Assembly: GCF_031432425.1 (NCBI RefSeq)
Contig: NZ_JAVKPH010000008.1
Location: 1 to 64,000 of the forward strand
Origin: Ruixingdingia sedimenti
Lineage (GTDB): Bacteria > Pseudomonadota > Alphaproteobacteria > Rhodobacterales > Rhodobacteraceae
Direction: 5' to 3'
Length of the DNA stretch: 64,000 nt
In this document: positions 7,825 through 16,856 of the stretch, one piece after another
How positions within the stretch are numbered: position 1 is the stretch's first letter
How the letters are laid out: each line of letters starts with the position of its first letter
Made by a program: the position numbers and the translations under genes
The notes under the pieces: generated by a model
Databases searched by the model: none
What the model saw: only the letters and a program-made list of their open reading frames with translations
Told to the model about the DNA's origin: nothing

Positions 7825-9069
7825 TCAGGCGCGTTTCAGCCCCTCGCCGGTGCAGGTCTCGCCCTCATAGGCCCAATAGGGGTCCGGGGCGACGCGTTCG
7901 GCCGACTGGCGCAGGATCTCGGCCTGCCCGTCGCTTTTCCAGCGGGCGACCTTGGGCCACAGATGGGTGTGCAGGTTCTCGTCCACCAGCACCTCGCCCT
8001 GCGGCGCCTGGATCGTCAGGCCCACCGCCGCATCGCGGATCGCGGTCGGCGTGATCGCCGCGGGGTCCAGCTTCTCCATCGCGGCCTTGAACTGGTAGAT
8101 CTGGAAATAGGCCGCCTCGGACACGAAATGCGTCACGGAATCGCCGCCATAGCGGGATTTGTACGCCTCGACGAAGCGTTCGTTCTCGGGCGACTGGTGG
8201 CCCATGAAATAGGGCGCGGACGAGAAGTTGTCGACCGCCGCCTCGCCCCCGATCGCGGCGACCTCGATTTCCGAACGGGTGAGGCTGGCGCAGGGCGTCT
8301 TGGTCCGGTCGAAGCCCGCGGCATGGTACTGGCGCGCAAAGGCCACGTCGCTGTCGCCCACGAGCGTGAGGAAGATGACGCTCGGCCCGGTGGACCGGAT
8401 CCGGTTGATGATCGAGCTGAAATCCGAATGCCCCATGGGGACGTATTCTTCGTGCACGACCTCGCCGCCATGCCGTTCCAGCAGCATCCGGCAGACGTTG
8501 TTTTCTTCCTTCGGGTACACATAGTTGTTGCCCAGAAGATAGAACTTGCCGCCGAAGGTCTCGATCAGCCACGGGATCAGGTCCTGTTGCTGCTGGTTCG
8601 GGCAGGCGCCGCCATACATGATGTTGCGCGAACATTCGCGCCCCTCGTACAGCGTCGGATACCAGTAAAGGCCCTGACGCTGTTCCACCACCGGCATCAC
8701 CGCCTGACGGCTGGCAGAGGTGTAGGATCCGAACACGCTCACGCATTTGTCGCGGATGAACAGGCGCCGCGCGCGGTCGGCATAGGTGGCGGGGTCGGAG
8801 GCCGGGTCCTCGATGAAGGTTTTCAACTGCATGCCGTGGATCCCGCCGGCGGCGTTGATTTCCTCGATCGCCAGCAGCGCCGCGTCATGCAGCGTGCGTT
8901 CCACCACCGCGACCTCGCCGGTCAGCGAGAACAGCAGCCCCACCGGGATCTCGCCCCCCTGCGCCCAGACCTGCCGTGTGGTGGTCAGCAGCGCCGGGGC
9001 GGACAGCCCGCCAACGGCGCCAAGCGTTCCCATCGCGCCAAGGCGCGTCAAAAAAGTCCGACGTTTCAT
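7825..9069 (-). CDS. urtA: Urea/amide ABC transporter substrate-binding protein, Tat-exported
   Basis: This protein of about 414 residues starts with a twin-arginine signal (MKRRTFLTRLGAMG, cleavage near VWAQGG) and continues with the UrtA/FmdD-type receptor fold (LLFSLTGEVAVVERTLHDAA, then EEINAAGGIHG). The blocks PTLYEGRECSRNIMYGGACP and TRSEIEVAAIGGEAAVDNF are typical of urea and short-chain-amide receptors. It captures the ligand in the periplasm for the permeases downstream. I chose the ATG at 9069 because the Tat motif begins there; an in-frame ATG at 9084 and a longer reading to 9150 would run into the terminator hairpin of the leader. It is the first gene of the amide operon and a clear paralogue of the sensor AmiC. 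Confidence 0.88.
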   Translation of the reverse strand: MKRRTFLTRLGAMGTLGAVGGLSAPALLTTTRQVWAQGGEIPVGLLFSLTGEVAVVERTLHDAALLAIEEINAAGGIHGMQLKTFIEDPASDPATYADRARRLFIRDKCVSVFGSYTSASRQAVMPVVEQRQGLYWYPTLYEGRECSRNIMYGGACPNQQQQDLIPWLIETFGGKFYLLGNNYVYPKEENNVCRMLLERHGGEVVHEEYVPMGHSDFSSIINRIRSTGPSVIFLTLVGDSDVAFARQYHAAGFDRTKTPCASLTRSEIEVAAIGGEAAVDNFSSAPYFMGHQSPENERFVEAYKSRYGGDSVTHFVSEAAYFQIYQFKAAMEKLDPAAITPTAIRDAAVGLTIQAPQGEVLVDENLHTHLWPKVARWKSDGQAEILRQSAERVAPDPYWAYEGETCTGEGLKRA

Positions 9070-9114
9070 CGGATCGTACTCCATGTTGGTGATTTTTGTC
9101 GCGAACGCAAAAAA

Positions 9115-9152
9115 CCCTGCGGACAGCATCATCATTGATGCGGTTCGCAAGG
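9115..9152 (-). terminator. Intrinsic terminator in the leader of the amide operon
   Basis: Read on the minus strand, 9152-9136 pairs with 9131-9115: a 17-position stem with two mismatches and a 4-base loop, followed at once by six U residues (A-tract at 9109-9114). It lies only about 40 bases before the first start codon and well inside any transcript, so it is an attenuator and not the end of pbpC. With an ANTAR protein encoded in the operon, AmiR-mediated antitermination is the natural reading. Confidence 0.8.
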
Positions 9153-9190
9153 CTGCATTGCCTGATTATATGGAGATCTCTGTTGATCTC
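9150..9190 (-). promoter_or_regulatory. Candidate ANTAR-binding RNA: two hexaloop hairpins in the leader
   Basis: On the minus strand a 6-bp stem GAGATC/GATCTC closes a six-base loop AACAGA (9190-9173). Nine bases later AGGC/GCCT closes a second six-base loop AATGCA (9163-9150). ANTAR proteins are known to bind paired hairpins with six-base loops in which A at position 1 and G at position 4 are conserved. The second loop fits fully; the first has A1 but A instead of G at position 4. The 3' arm of the second hairpin (9150-9152) is also the base of the terminator stem, so the two structures exclude each other, as the antitermination model requires. Confidence 0.68.
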
Positions 9191-9384
9191 TGGGTAATAT
9201 GATTGCGCGAGAACCGGATTCGATGCAAGAAAAAATAATCGAGCCGAATCATGTATTTAGTACACAGTATACGAAAGAAGGTGTGACAGCCTGCCGCGAT
9301 TCGCGCCACCCCATGACTTCATCTTGCCGGAAATACTCCGGGGGTCCGGGGGCTGGCCCCCGGCACCGACCCCGCCCCCAAGAC
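9191..9384 (-). promoter_or_regulatory. Promoter region of the amide operon, with heptad GTAY repeats and a dispersed repeat at its far end
   Basis: There is no gene here. The stretch 9180-9300 is clearly more AT-rich than its surroundings, as expected of a promoter, but I could not pin down a convincing -35/-10 pair. At 9253-9273 three GTAT/GTAC units stand exactly 7 bases apart (GTATTTA, GTACACA, GTATACG), a pattern that could be an operator, for example of a GntR-type regulator. Around 9319-9385 lies a GC-rich inverted repeat (GGGGGCTGGCCCCCG) with a GGAGTATTT-type element directly behind the pbpC stop, probably the pbpC terminator region. Confidence 0.45.
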
Positions 9385-11418
9385 CTACGGCAGCAACCGC
9401 ACCCCCACCCGCGCCGCCCGGCCCTGCGCGTCGATCACCGCCAGCGTCACGAACCCCGGCCCGGAAAGCGGCAACAACACCTCGCGCGCGCCTTCGCCCA
9501 CGGCCAGCGGGCGGCCATCGGCCAGCCAGGTGAAGGGCGCGTCGCCGCCGCGCACCCGCGCCATCAGCGGCCCGCCGTCCAGCGCGACCTCTGCCCCGTC
9601 GGGGGGAAAGGCGACCTCGGGCGCGCCCGGGGCGGCGGCGAAGGCGGCGTTGCGGGGGCGGAACCGTTGCAGGGGCGGCGGCAGGCCCGCGTTCGGCACC
9701 AGCAGCGTGGCGGGCGGCGGCGGGGGCAGGGGGTCGAAGCCGGGCTTGATGCGGGTGAAGGTCTGGAACAGCACCGGCGCCGCCAGATCGCCGCCGAAGG
9801 CCCCCGGCACCGGCGTGCCGTCGGCCCGGCCCATCCAGACGCCCGCCACATGCCGCCCGTCGAACCCCACCGCCCAGGCATCGCGGTGGCCATAGCTGGT
9901 GCCGGTCTTGTAGGCCAGCCGGTCCGCCGGCGCGCCGGGCGGCGGGGCGACGCCCGACAGGATGTTGCCCACCTGCCATGCCGCCACCGCCGATACGACG
10001 CGATCCCCCGCCGCACCCTCGCCCGTCACCCGCAGGGGCAGGGCCGCCCCGCCCCGGGCCAGCGCCGCGTAAAGCTGCACCATGTCCGCCAGCGTCACCC
10101 CCACGCCGCCAAGCGCCACCGCCAGCCCCGGTCGCCCCTCGGGCAGCACCGCCCGCACCCCCGCCCGCCGCAGCCCGGCCAGCAGCCGTTCCGGCCCCAT
10201 CGCATCGGTCAGCAGCACCACCGGGATGTTGAGCGAGGCTTGCAGCGCCTCTTTCACCCGCACCGTCCCCCGGAACACCCGGTCGAAGTTCTGTGGCGCA
10301 TAGCTGCCGAAGGCGACCGGGCGGTCCTCGATCATGGTTTCGGGATGCGCCAGCCCCTCGTCGAAGGCCAGCGCATAGACCAGCGGCTTCAGCGTCGATC
10401 CGGGCGAACGCAACGCCTGCGTCATGTCCACGAACCCCTGCCGCGCATCCGCCTGATAGGCGGCGGAACCGACAGAGGCCAGCACCGCGCCCGACCGATG
10501 ATCAGCCACCAGCAGCGCGATCTGCAGCCGGTCGCCCTGTCCCGCCACGGCCTCTGCCGCCAGCCGTTCCAGTTGCGCCTGCAAGGTCACGTCCAGCGTG
10601 GTGCGGTGGCGGCGCAGCGCGGGGTCGGCGGCGACCAGCCGGTCCGCCAGATGCGGGGCGAGCATGGGGAAGGCCCGGCGCGCCGTGGGCACCGTTTCAC
10701 GCCGTGCCGCGGCGGCGGTCGCGGCGTCGATCAGCCCCGCAGCCTCTGCCCGCGCCAGAACCCGGTCGCGCCCGGCCGCAGCCGCCTTGGGGGCGCGGTC
10801 GGGGCGGCGGGATTCGGGCGCCTGCGGCAGGGCGACCAGCAGCGCGGCCTCGGCCGGGGTCAGGCGGCCGGGTTCCTTGCCGAACCACGCCAGCGCCGCG
10901 GCCCGCACCCCCTCGATATTCCCGCCATAGGGCGCAAGATGCAGGTAGAGCGACAGGATCCGATCCTTGCCCAACACCCGTTCCAGCGCCAGCGCCACGC
11001 GGATCTGGCGCAGCTTGCCGGGCAGACGGCCCGTCCCGCTGTCCTCCAGCAGCCGCGCCACCTGCATCGTCAGGGTCGATCCGCCCGACACCACCCGGCC
11101 GGCGGCCAGCGCCTGCACCCCCGCCCGCAGCAGCGCGCGCAGGTCCACCCCGGGGTGGCTGTAGAACTGCCGGTCCTCATAGGCCAGCAGCAGCGACACG
11201 AAGAACGGGTCCACCTGCGCCGGTTCCGCCGCCAGCCGCCAGCGGCCGTCAGCCACCATGTAGGCGCGCAGCAGCCGCCCGTCGCGGGCCAGAACCTCGG
11301 CCCCCGTGTCCACCGTCAGCGCCGGCAGATCGGTTGCCGCGACCCAGCCGTCCACCCCGTCCCGCGCCGCGGCGGCAAGCCACAGGCCCGCCGCCAGCGC
11401 GAAAAGCCAGCGGCTCAT
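9385..11418 (-). CDS. pbpC: Penicillin-binding protein 1C (bifunctional transglycosylase/transpeptidase)
   Basis: This protein has 677 residues. A short signal anchor (SRWLFALAAGLWLAAAA) is followed by a GT51 transglycosylase domain with LLAYEDRQFYSHPGVD and GGSTLTMQVARLL, a transpeptidase domain with SPGSTLKP (active-site Ser and Lys), the SLN motif in QASLNIPVV and KTGTS, and a C-terminal BiPBP_C-like domain rich in beta strands. PBP1C polymerises peptidoglycan in the inner membrane facing the periplasm. Its ATG overlaps the stop of the alpha-2-macroglobulin gene by 4 bases, the same pair as E. coli yfhM-pbpC, so the two proteins probably work together on wall repair after envelope damage. 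Earlier in-frame starts would lie inside the upstream gene. Confidence 0.93.
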   Translation of the reverse strand: MSRWLFALAAGLWLAAAARDGVDGWVAATDLPALTVDTGAEVLARDGRLLRAYMVADGRWRLAAEPAQVDPFFVSLLLAYEDRQFYSHPGVDLRALLRAGVQALAAGRVVSGGSTLTMQVARLLEDSGTGRLPGKLRQIRVALALERVLGKDRILSLYLHLAPYGGNIEGVRAAALAWFGKEPGRLTPAEAALLVALPQAPESRRPDRAPKAAAAGRDRVLARAEAAGLIDAATAAAARRETVPTARRAFPMLAPHLADRLVAADPALRRHRTTLDVTLQAQLERLAAEAVAGQGDRLQIALLVADHRSGAVLASVGSAAYQADARQGFVDMTQALRSPGSTLKPLVYALAFDEGLAHPETMIEDRPVAFGSYAPQNFDRVFRGTVRVKEALQASLNIPVVLLTDAMGPERLLAGLRRAGVRAVLPEGRPGLAVALGGVGVTLADMVQLYAALARGGAALPLRVTGEGAAGDRVVSAVAAWQVGNILSGVAPPPGAPADRLAYKTGTSYGHRDAWAVGFDGRHVAGVWMGRADGTPVPGAFGGDLAAPVLFQTFTRIKPGFDPLPPPPPATLLVPNAGLPPPLQRFRPRNAAFAAAPGAPEVAFPPDGAEVALDGGPLMARVRGGDAPFTWLADGRPLAVGEGAREVLLPLSGPGFVTLAVIDAQGRAARVGVRLLP

Positions 11419-14400
11419 TCCGCCACGATCACCCGGCCCGCGTCGGTATGGGCGCGGTACGCCGGGCGGTACATGTCCTCGACGCTGGCCGCCGGGTGGT
11501 GAAAGCTGCCGGGCGTCACCGCGCGCACGATATAGGCCAGCCGGATCGTGCCGTCGCCGCGCTGATCGACCGCGGAAACGAAGCGGTCCTGCCGGAATTC
11601 GGCATGCTGCACATCCTCGGTCAGTTCCAGCCAGTCGAGCGCGGACACCTGCCCGTCGCGCAGCAGGTTGGGGTTGTCGATTTCCCACCCGGCGGGCAGG
11701 GGGTCGGTGATGACCAGCCGCGCCTCGGTATCGGCGAAGGGATCGACCTCGATCACCGTCACCAGGCGGGTGCCGGGGGCCACGTGGTCGGGCGTGGTCT
11801 CCTCTCCCTCCAGCGTATAGTGACTGCGGCGGATGGCATAGCCGTTGCCGCTGGCGGGTTCCGGCACCTCGGACACGCCGAAGGTGGAAACCGTCAGCTG
11901 CGTGGCCGCGCTGCCGGTGTTGGCCACCGTCACCGGGGCCGCCGCATCGTCCAGCAGCCGCACCAGCGGCCCGGCAACCGGCGTACCGTCCAGCACCAGC
12001 CCCTCGGCCCCCGGCTGGCCGATCAGCGCATGGGTGGCCAGCAGGGTCCAGGCGGCTTCCTGCGTCGACAGCGCCCGGTGGCCCGCCCGCGCCGCGATGC
12101 GTTCGGTCAGCGCCGCGCGGTCCACCGCATTGCTGCCCGATTCCGTCGCCAGCGCCAGCACCGCCGCCGAATCCCGCAGCGCGGTGCCATAGTCGGCCCG
12201 CCAGACCTGCCCGTCATCGGCACCGCCCGCCAGCAGGCGCGCCGCCCGGGCGAACATCGCATCCGCCCGCGGCTGGTCGCCATACATCGCCAGCGCCGCG
12301 CCCAGTTGTGCCGCACCGATGGGGGTGGTGAAGGCGTCGCCCTTCACATCCGCATAATAGCGCAGGTCGCCGATCGCCGCCGCGCCTTCGCGCGCCAGAA
12401 CCATCAGCGCATAGGCCAGATCGCCGCCGCCTTCCTCGAAATCCTCGGTATAGTTCACCCGCGTCCGCAGGTTGTCGAGCGCGGCGCGGAAGGCGGTCTG
12501 CGGCACCTCGAACCCCTGCACCCGGGCGCGCGACAGGAAGTCGGTGACGTAGGAATCGAGCCACAGGTCGCCGGTATAATCCGCCGACCACAGGCCGAAA
12601 CCGCCCTCGGTGGTCTGGTTCAGCAGCACCTCGGCCACCGCCTGCCCGATGCGTTCGCGCAGGTTGCCGGCGCCCGGCAGGTCCATCGCCCGCGCCACCT
12701 GATCGAAATAGAGCAGGGGCAGCGCGCGCGACGTCACCTGTTCGGTGCAGCCATAGGGATAGCGGTCCAGCGCCGCCAGCAGGCCGGGCGCGTCGAACCG
12801 CGCCACCGGCCCCGCCGCCAGCGTCGCCGTGGCGGACCCGGGCAGAAGGCCCGCGAAGATGTCGCGATCCACCGTCAGCGTCTGGCCGGGGCCAAGGTCG
12901 AACCGGCTGACGCGCACGGTTTCGGGGTCGTTCACCTGTACCGGCAGGGCCAGCGTTTTCGTCAGGCGGCGGCCGTCGGGGGTGGTCAGCACCACTTCCA
13001 GCCGCGCCACGCCGCCCACCCCGGTACTGACCGGGACGGACACCACGGCCTTGCCGCCCTCTGCCAGATCCACGCCCGAGGGCACGGGGCCGAGGCTCAG
13101 GCCCTCTGCCGTCACGTCGAGGCTCATCCGCCCCGCCGGTCCCTTGGTATGGTGGATTTCCAGCAGCAGCCGGCTTTCGTCGCGCGGGTCGAGGAAACGC
13201 GGCAGGCTGGCCGTCACCACCACCGGGTCGCGCACCAAAACGTCTGCCTCTGCCTGCCCGACGCCGGTGGGCGACCATGCGACGGCCATCACCCGCACGG
13301 TGCCGTTGAAGGCGGGCAGGTCGAAGCTGACCCGCGCATGGCCATCCGCGCCGACCTCCACCGGGCCGGTGAAATAGGCCACCAGTTCCTCGGTGGGCGG
13401 CGGGGCCTGCAACCGCGCGCCAAGGCCCGCGTCGCCGCCCGAACGCACGGCGCCCGTGGCCCCGTTCATCCCGTCGATCAGCCGGCCGTAAAGGTCGCGG
13501 ATACCGACCCCCAGCTTGCGCTGGCCGAAGTAATGGCCCGCCGGATCGGGGCTTTTGAACGCGGTGAGGTTGAGGATGCCCACATCCACCGCCGCAACGG
13601 TGACATAGGCCGTCTCGCCGGGTTGCACGCCCTCCACCTTCACGGCGATGTCCAGCGGCGCGCGCGGGTCGGATTCGGCCGCGACTTCCACCACCGTGTC
13701 CAGCCGCCGCTTGCCCGGGTCGATCGCCGCATGCGCCAGCCCGATCGCACGGGCCGGCAGCCGCCCCGCCGCCGCATCCATCGGCCGCAGGACCGATGCG
13801 GTGACATAGACCCCCGCGCCCCAGTCGTCGGTGACGGGCAGGTCGATGAGGTTTTCGCCCTCGGCCACCTCGACCGCCTTCATCGCGATCAGCCGGTTCG
13901 ACAGCACCGTCACCAGCGCCGTCCCCGCCGCCCGCGGCACCAGCCGCAGCCGCGCCGTATCGCCCGGCGCATAGGCGGGCTTGTCCAGCGACAGTTCCAG
14001 CGTGTCGGGCGTGCTGGTCGTATCCGCCGCCGCATACCACCCCGCGCTGAACCGCAGCGCGGAGGACGCGCGCGTACCGTCGGCGCGTTCCACCGTCAGC
14101 TCGTATTCGCCCCATTGCACCGGCACCGCGATTTCGGCGGGCCCGGCGGCGGTCAGCGCCGCCTCGCCCTCGGCCACGCGGGCGCGGGTGGTCACGGGTT
14201 CCCAGTTCCAGTCGCCGTACTGGCTGTACCACTGATAGCGCGTCTCGATCCGGTCGAGCCGCCATTTCACCGGCATCGCCGTGGGCGTCAAATCGGGCGA
14301 AACCGCCAGCAGCGAAAACCGCGCCTCGGCGCCTTCGGCCACCACGCCGTCGAAGCCGGGCCGGATGCCGATCATCGCAGCGGCGGGCCGCACGGGGCGG

Positions 14401-16856
14401 ATGACCTCGCGTTCCACCGGGCGGCCGGACCCTTCCGACAGCCGCAGACGGATCCGCGCCTCCAGCGGGCGGCCGGGGTCGGGCAGGTCGGGCAGCACGG
14501 CGGTCACGGTCGCGGTGCCGTCGTCGCCGGTCTGCTGGCCGTATTCCACCGGCTCCATCACCGCGTTGAACGGGTCGTCCGCGCGGCCGAACCGATAGCC
14601 GGGAAAGGCGGCAAGCCCATCGGCGGCGCGCAGGATCGCCTCGCCCTCGATCGCCAGCCCGGCGCCGGGCGCGCCGAACAGATAGCGGGCATCGACGCCC
14701 AGTTCCGCCACGCCGCCCACCGTCAGCGGGGTATCGGCGAGCGTCAGGTTGAAGTCGATGCGCTCGGGCAGGAAATCCTCGACCAGAAAGGTGCGCGCGG
14801 TCAGCGGCGGGGCCTCGGGGTCGGCCAGAACCTCCATCCGCCAGACGCCGCGGGGGGCGGACCCCGCGATGGGCATCGAAAACACATGCCCGCCCGCGCC
14901 CGCATCGGGCACCAGCGCGCGGGAATATTCCACCCCGTCGGGGCGTTTCAGCACCGCCGTCAGCGGCAGGCCGGTGATCGCAGCCGCCTGTGAATCGCGC
15001 GCCAGCGCCGTGGCATGCACGGTTTCCCCGGCGCGATAGGCGCCGCGGTCGGTGGTCAGGAACACGTCGATGGGGGGTGCTGCCTCGCGCCCCTCCACCC
15101 CGCGGTCGGACAGGTCGAATTCGGGGTCCGTCAGCGACAGGAAGGCGGTGTCGGTGTCGCCCTCCGTCACCGTCACCAGCCCGGGCGCGGACGACCCCGT
15201 GCCCCGGGTCAGCCCCTCGGGGAAACGGGCATGGCCCTGATCGTCGGTCGTCACCCGGCCCAGTTCGCGGTTGGCGCGGGAAAACAGCGCGACCTCCACC
15301 CCCGCCTTGGCCCCTGCGGTGGCGAGGCTGCGCACGAACACATGCAGCCCGTCCACCCCCGACAGGGTGGTCATACCCAGATCGGAAATCACGAACCACT
15401 GCCAGCCGCGCGGCACGTCATAGGGATCGGTCCCCGGCACCTCTGCCTTCAGCGCATAGATGCCGGCGGGCAGACCTTCCAGCGCCGCATCCAGCGGCAG
15501 GCGGGTGGTCACGTCGCGGTTGACCTCCATCGGCACCTCGGCGCTGCCGGACCACAGCTTTTCGGCGATCTCGGTGCCGAAATCCTCGACCCGCCACGCC
15601 TCCATCGGGGTGCCGAAATAGCGGTTCTGGATCGACCGCAGCAGGTTGCGGTCGCTGACGCGGTAAAGTTCCAGATCCAGCGCCGTGGTGTTCACCGTTT
15701 CCACCGGCAGCGCGGCCTGCCCCGTGCGCGGCAGCACATAACCGCGGCCCGGAAACCGCACCCCGGGGTTGCGGTCGCGGACATAGGCGGTGACGGCCAC
15801 CGATTTCGCCATCGCCTCGCCATTCGCCGCCGGCAGCCCCTCGCGGAAGGTCAGGGTGTAGCGTTTGCCATGGGTCAGCCCGGCGACGCACAACTGCCGC
15901 CATTCGCCCGGTTCCACCGTCAGGCCGGGTTCGGGCAGTTGCACATAGGGGGTGTAGTCGAACCCCTTCTCGATCAGTTGCTCGGTGAACACGGCGCAGA
16001 CACGGGGCCGGGCCAGATCGCTTTCGACCATGTGTTCCTCGATGCGGAACCCGTAAAGGCCCACCAGCCGGTCCAGCGACGCCGCGGTGTCGTCGCGCGG
16101 TTGCAACTGCTGCGCCAGCCGCAGCGCCGGGATCCCGTCGCGGCCGCGGCCCGCGCGCTCGAACCCCCGGGCGATCACCAGCAGCGCGTTGTGGCGGATC
16201 GCGGCGCCCGAGGCGCGCAGATAGGCGTTCACCGCCGCAGTGGCGGCGCGGCGGGCGAATTCGCGCGATTCGCTGCTATTCTGGTCCACCGGGATTGCCA
16301 TCAGAATGCGGGCATATTCGACCCAGTGTTCCGCCGAATCGGTCGCATTCGCCGCCGCGCCCATCAGGTTCGCGGCGCGGCGCGGGTCGCCTTCGGCCCC
16401 GGCGGCCGCCGCCAGATCGGCGCCCGACAGGCCATTCACCAGATGCGCCCGCCCCAGATCGCGCGCCTGCCGCAGCGCCGCCTGCAGGTCGGACGGCGAC
16501 AGGAACGCCAGTTCCCCCGCCCGTTCCGCCGCACGCGCCTTCGCGGCGGCATCGGCGGCGATCACCCGGCCCGCATAGGCGCCGCGATAGGGGGCGGCCG
16601 CGCCCGGGTCGGCCTTGGGAAAACACGATCCGTTGCGGCTGTTGAAGGTCAGCGCCGTGCATTGCGCATTGGACAGACAGGCGCGTTCGCAGGCCTCCAG
16701 CGTGGTGTCGAGGATCGTTTGCAGATCGCCCCCGGGCAGGTCTGTATCCTCGCTCAGCACGATGCGGCGATCGGGGATCAGGTCCTGCGCGGCCAGCGGC
16801 GCGGGGGTTGCGGTCAGCACGGCCAGAATACCGAGGGCCCGAAGAATGGCACGCAT
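11415..16856 (-). CDS. Bacterial alpha-2-macroglobulin family protein with thioester and N-terminal apple/PAN-like domain
   Basis: This 1813-residue protein has an N-terminal signal peptide (ILRALGILAVLTATPAPLAA, then AQ). A cysteine-rich stretch follows (EACERACLSNAQCTALTFN, then GSCFPK) that looks like a PAN/apple domain. After repeated macroglobulin beta-domains comes the thioester motif YGCTEQ with Cys at about residue 1370, and then the alpha-helical thioester domain and a receptor-like C-terminus. The family traps proteases in the periplasm through a covalent thioester. There is no lipobox, unlike E. coli YfhM. The start at 16856 has a good ribosome-binding site (GGAGG). It is coupled to pbpC by a 4-base overlap. 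Confidence 0.92.
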   Translation of the reverse strand: MRAILRALGILAVLTATPAPLAAQDLIPDRRIVLSEDTDLPGGDLQTILDTTLEACERACLSNAQCTALTFNSRNGSCFPKADPGAAAPYRGAYAGRVIAADAAAKARAAERAGELAFLSPSDLQAALRQARDLGRAHLVNGLSGADLAAAAGAEGDPRRAANLMGAAANATDSAEHWVEYARILMAIPVDQNSSESREFARRAATAAVNAYLRASGAAIRHNALLVIARGFERAGRGRDGIPALRLAQQLQPRDDTAASLDRLVGLYGFRIEEHMVESDLARPRVCAVFTEQLIEKGFDYTPYVQLPEPGLTVEPGEWRQLCVAGLTHGKRYTLTFREGLPAANGEAMAKSVAVTAYVRDRNPGVRFPGRGYVLPRTGQAALPVETVNTTALDLELYRVSDRNLLRSIQNRYFGTPMEAWRVEDFGTEIAEKLWSGSAEVPMEVNRDVTTRLPLDAALEGLPAGIYALKAEVPGTDPYDVPRGWQWFVISDLGMTTLSGVDGLHVFVRSLATAGAKAGVEVALFSRANRELGRVTTDDQGHARFPEGLTRGTGSSAPGLVTVTEGDTDTAFLSLTDPEFDLSDRGVEGREAAPPIDVFLTTDRGAYRAGETVHATALARDSQAAAITGLPLTAVLKRPDGVEYSRALVPDAGAGGHVFSMPIAGSAPRGVWRMEVLADPEAPPLTARTFLVEDFLPERIDFNLTLADTPLTVGGVAELGVDARYLFGAPGAGLAIEGEAILRAADGLAAFPGYRFGRADDPFNAVMEPVEYGQQTGDDGTATVTAVLPDLPDPGRPLEARIRLRLSEGSGRPVEREVIRPVRPAAAMIGIRPGFDGVVAEGAEARFSLLAVSPDLTPTAMPVKWRLDRIETRYQWYSQYGDWNWEPVTTRARVAEGEAALTAAGPAEIAVPVQWGEYELTVERADGTRASSALRFSAGWYAAADTTSTPDTLELSLDKPAYAPGDTARLRLVPRAAGTALVTVLSNRLIAMKAVEVAEGENLIDLPVTDDWGAGVYVTASVLRPMDAAAGRLPARAIGLAHAAIDPGKRRLDTVVEVAAESDPRAPLDIAVKVEGVQPGETAYVTVAAVDVGILNLTAFKSPDPAGHYFGQRKLGVGIRDLYGRLIDGMNGATGAVRSGGDAGLGARLQAPPPTEELVAYFTGPVEVGADGHARVSFDLPAFNGTVRVMAVAWSPTGVGQAEADVLVRDPVVVTASLPRFLDPRDESRLLLEIHHTKGPAGRMSLDVTAEGLSLGPVPSGVDLAEGGKAVVSVPVSTGVGGVARLEVVLTTPDGRRLTKTLALPVQVNDPETVRVSRFDLGPGQTLTVDRDIFAGLLPGSATATLAAGPVARFDAPGLLAALDRYPYGCTEQVTSRALPLLYFDQVARAMDLPGAGNLRERIGQAVAEVLLNQTTEGGFGLWSADYTGDLWLDSYVTDFLSRARVQGFEVPQTAFRAALDNLRTRVNYTEDFEEGGGDLAYALMVLAREGAAAIGDLRYYADVKGDAFTTPIGAAQLGAALAMYGDQPRADAMFARAARLLAGGADDGQVWRADYGTALRDSAAVLALATESGSNAVDRAALTERIAARAGHRALSTQEAAWTLLATHALIGQPGAEGLVLDGTPVAGPLVRLLDDAAAPVTVANTGSAATQLTVSTFGVSEVPEPASGNGYAIRRSHYTLEGEETTPDHVAPGTRLVTVIEVDPFADTEARLVITDPLPAGWEIDNPNLLRDGQVSALDWLELTEDVQHAEFRQDRFVSAVDQRGDGTIRLAYIVRAVTPGSFHHPAASVEDMYRPAYRAHTDAGRVIVAE

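Noticed and set aside
10293..14993. Open plus-strand frame of over 1500 codons opposite the macroglobulin gene
   Set aside because: It is Arg/Pro/His-rich with no domain, lies antisense to a gene with a signal peptide and thioester motif, and is the expected result of very high GC at third codon positions.
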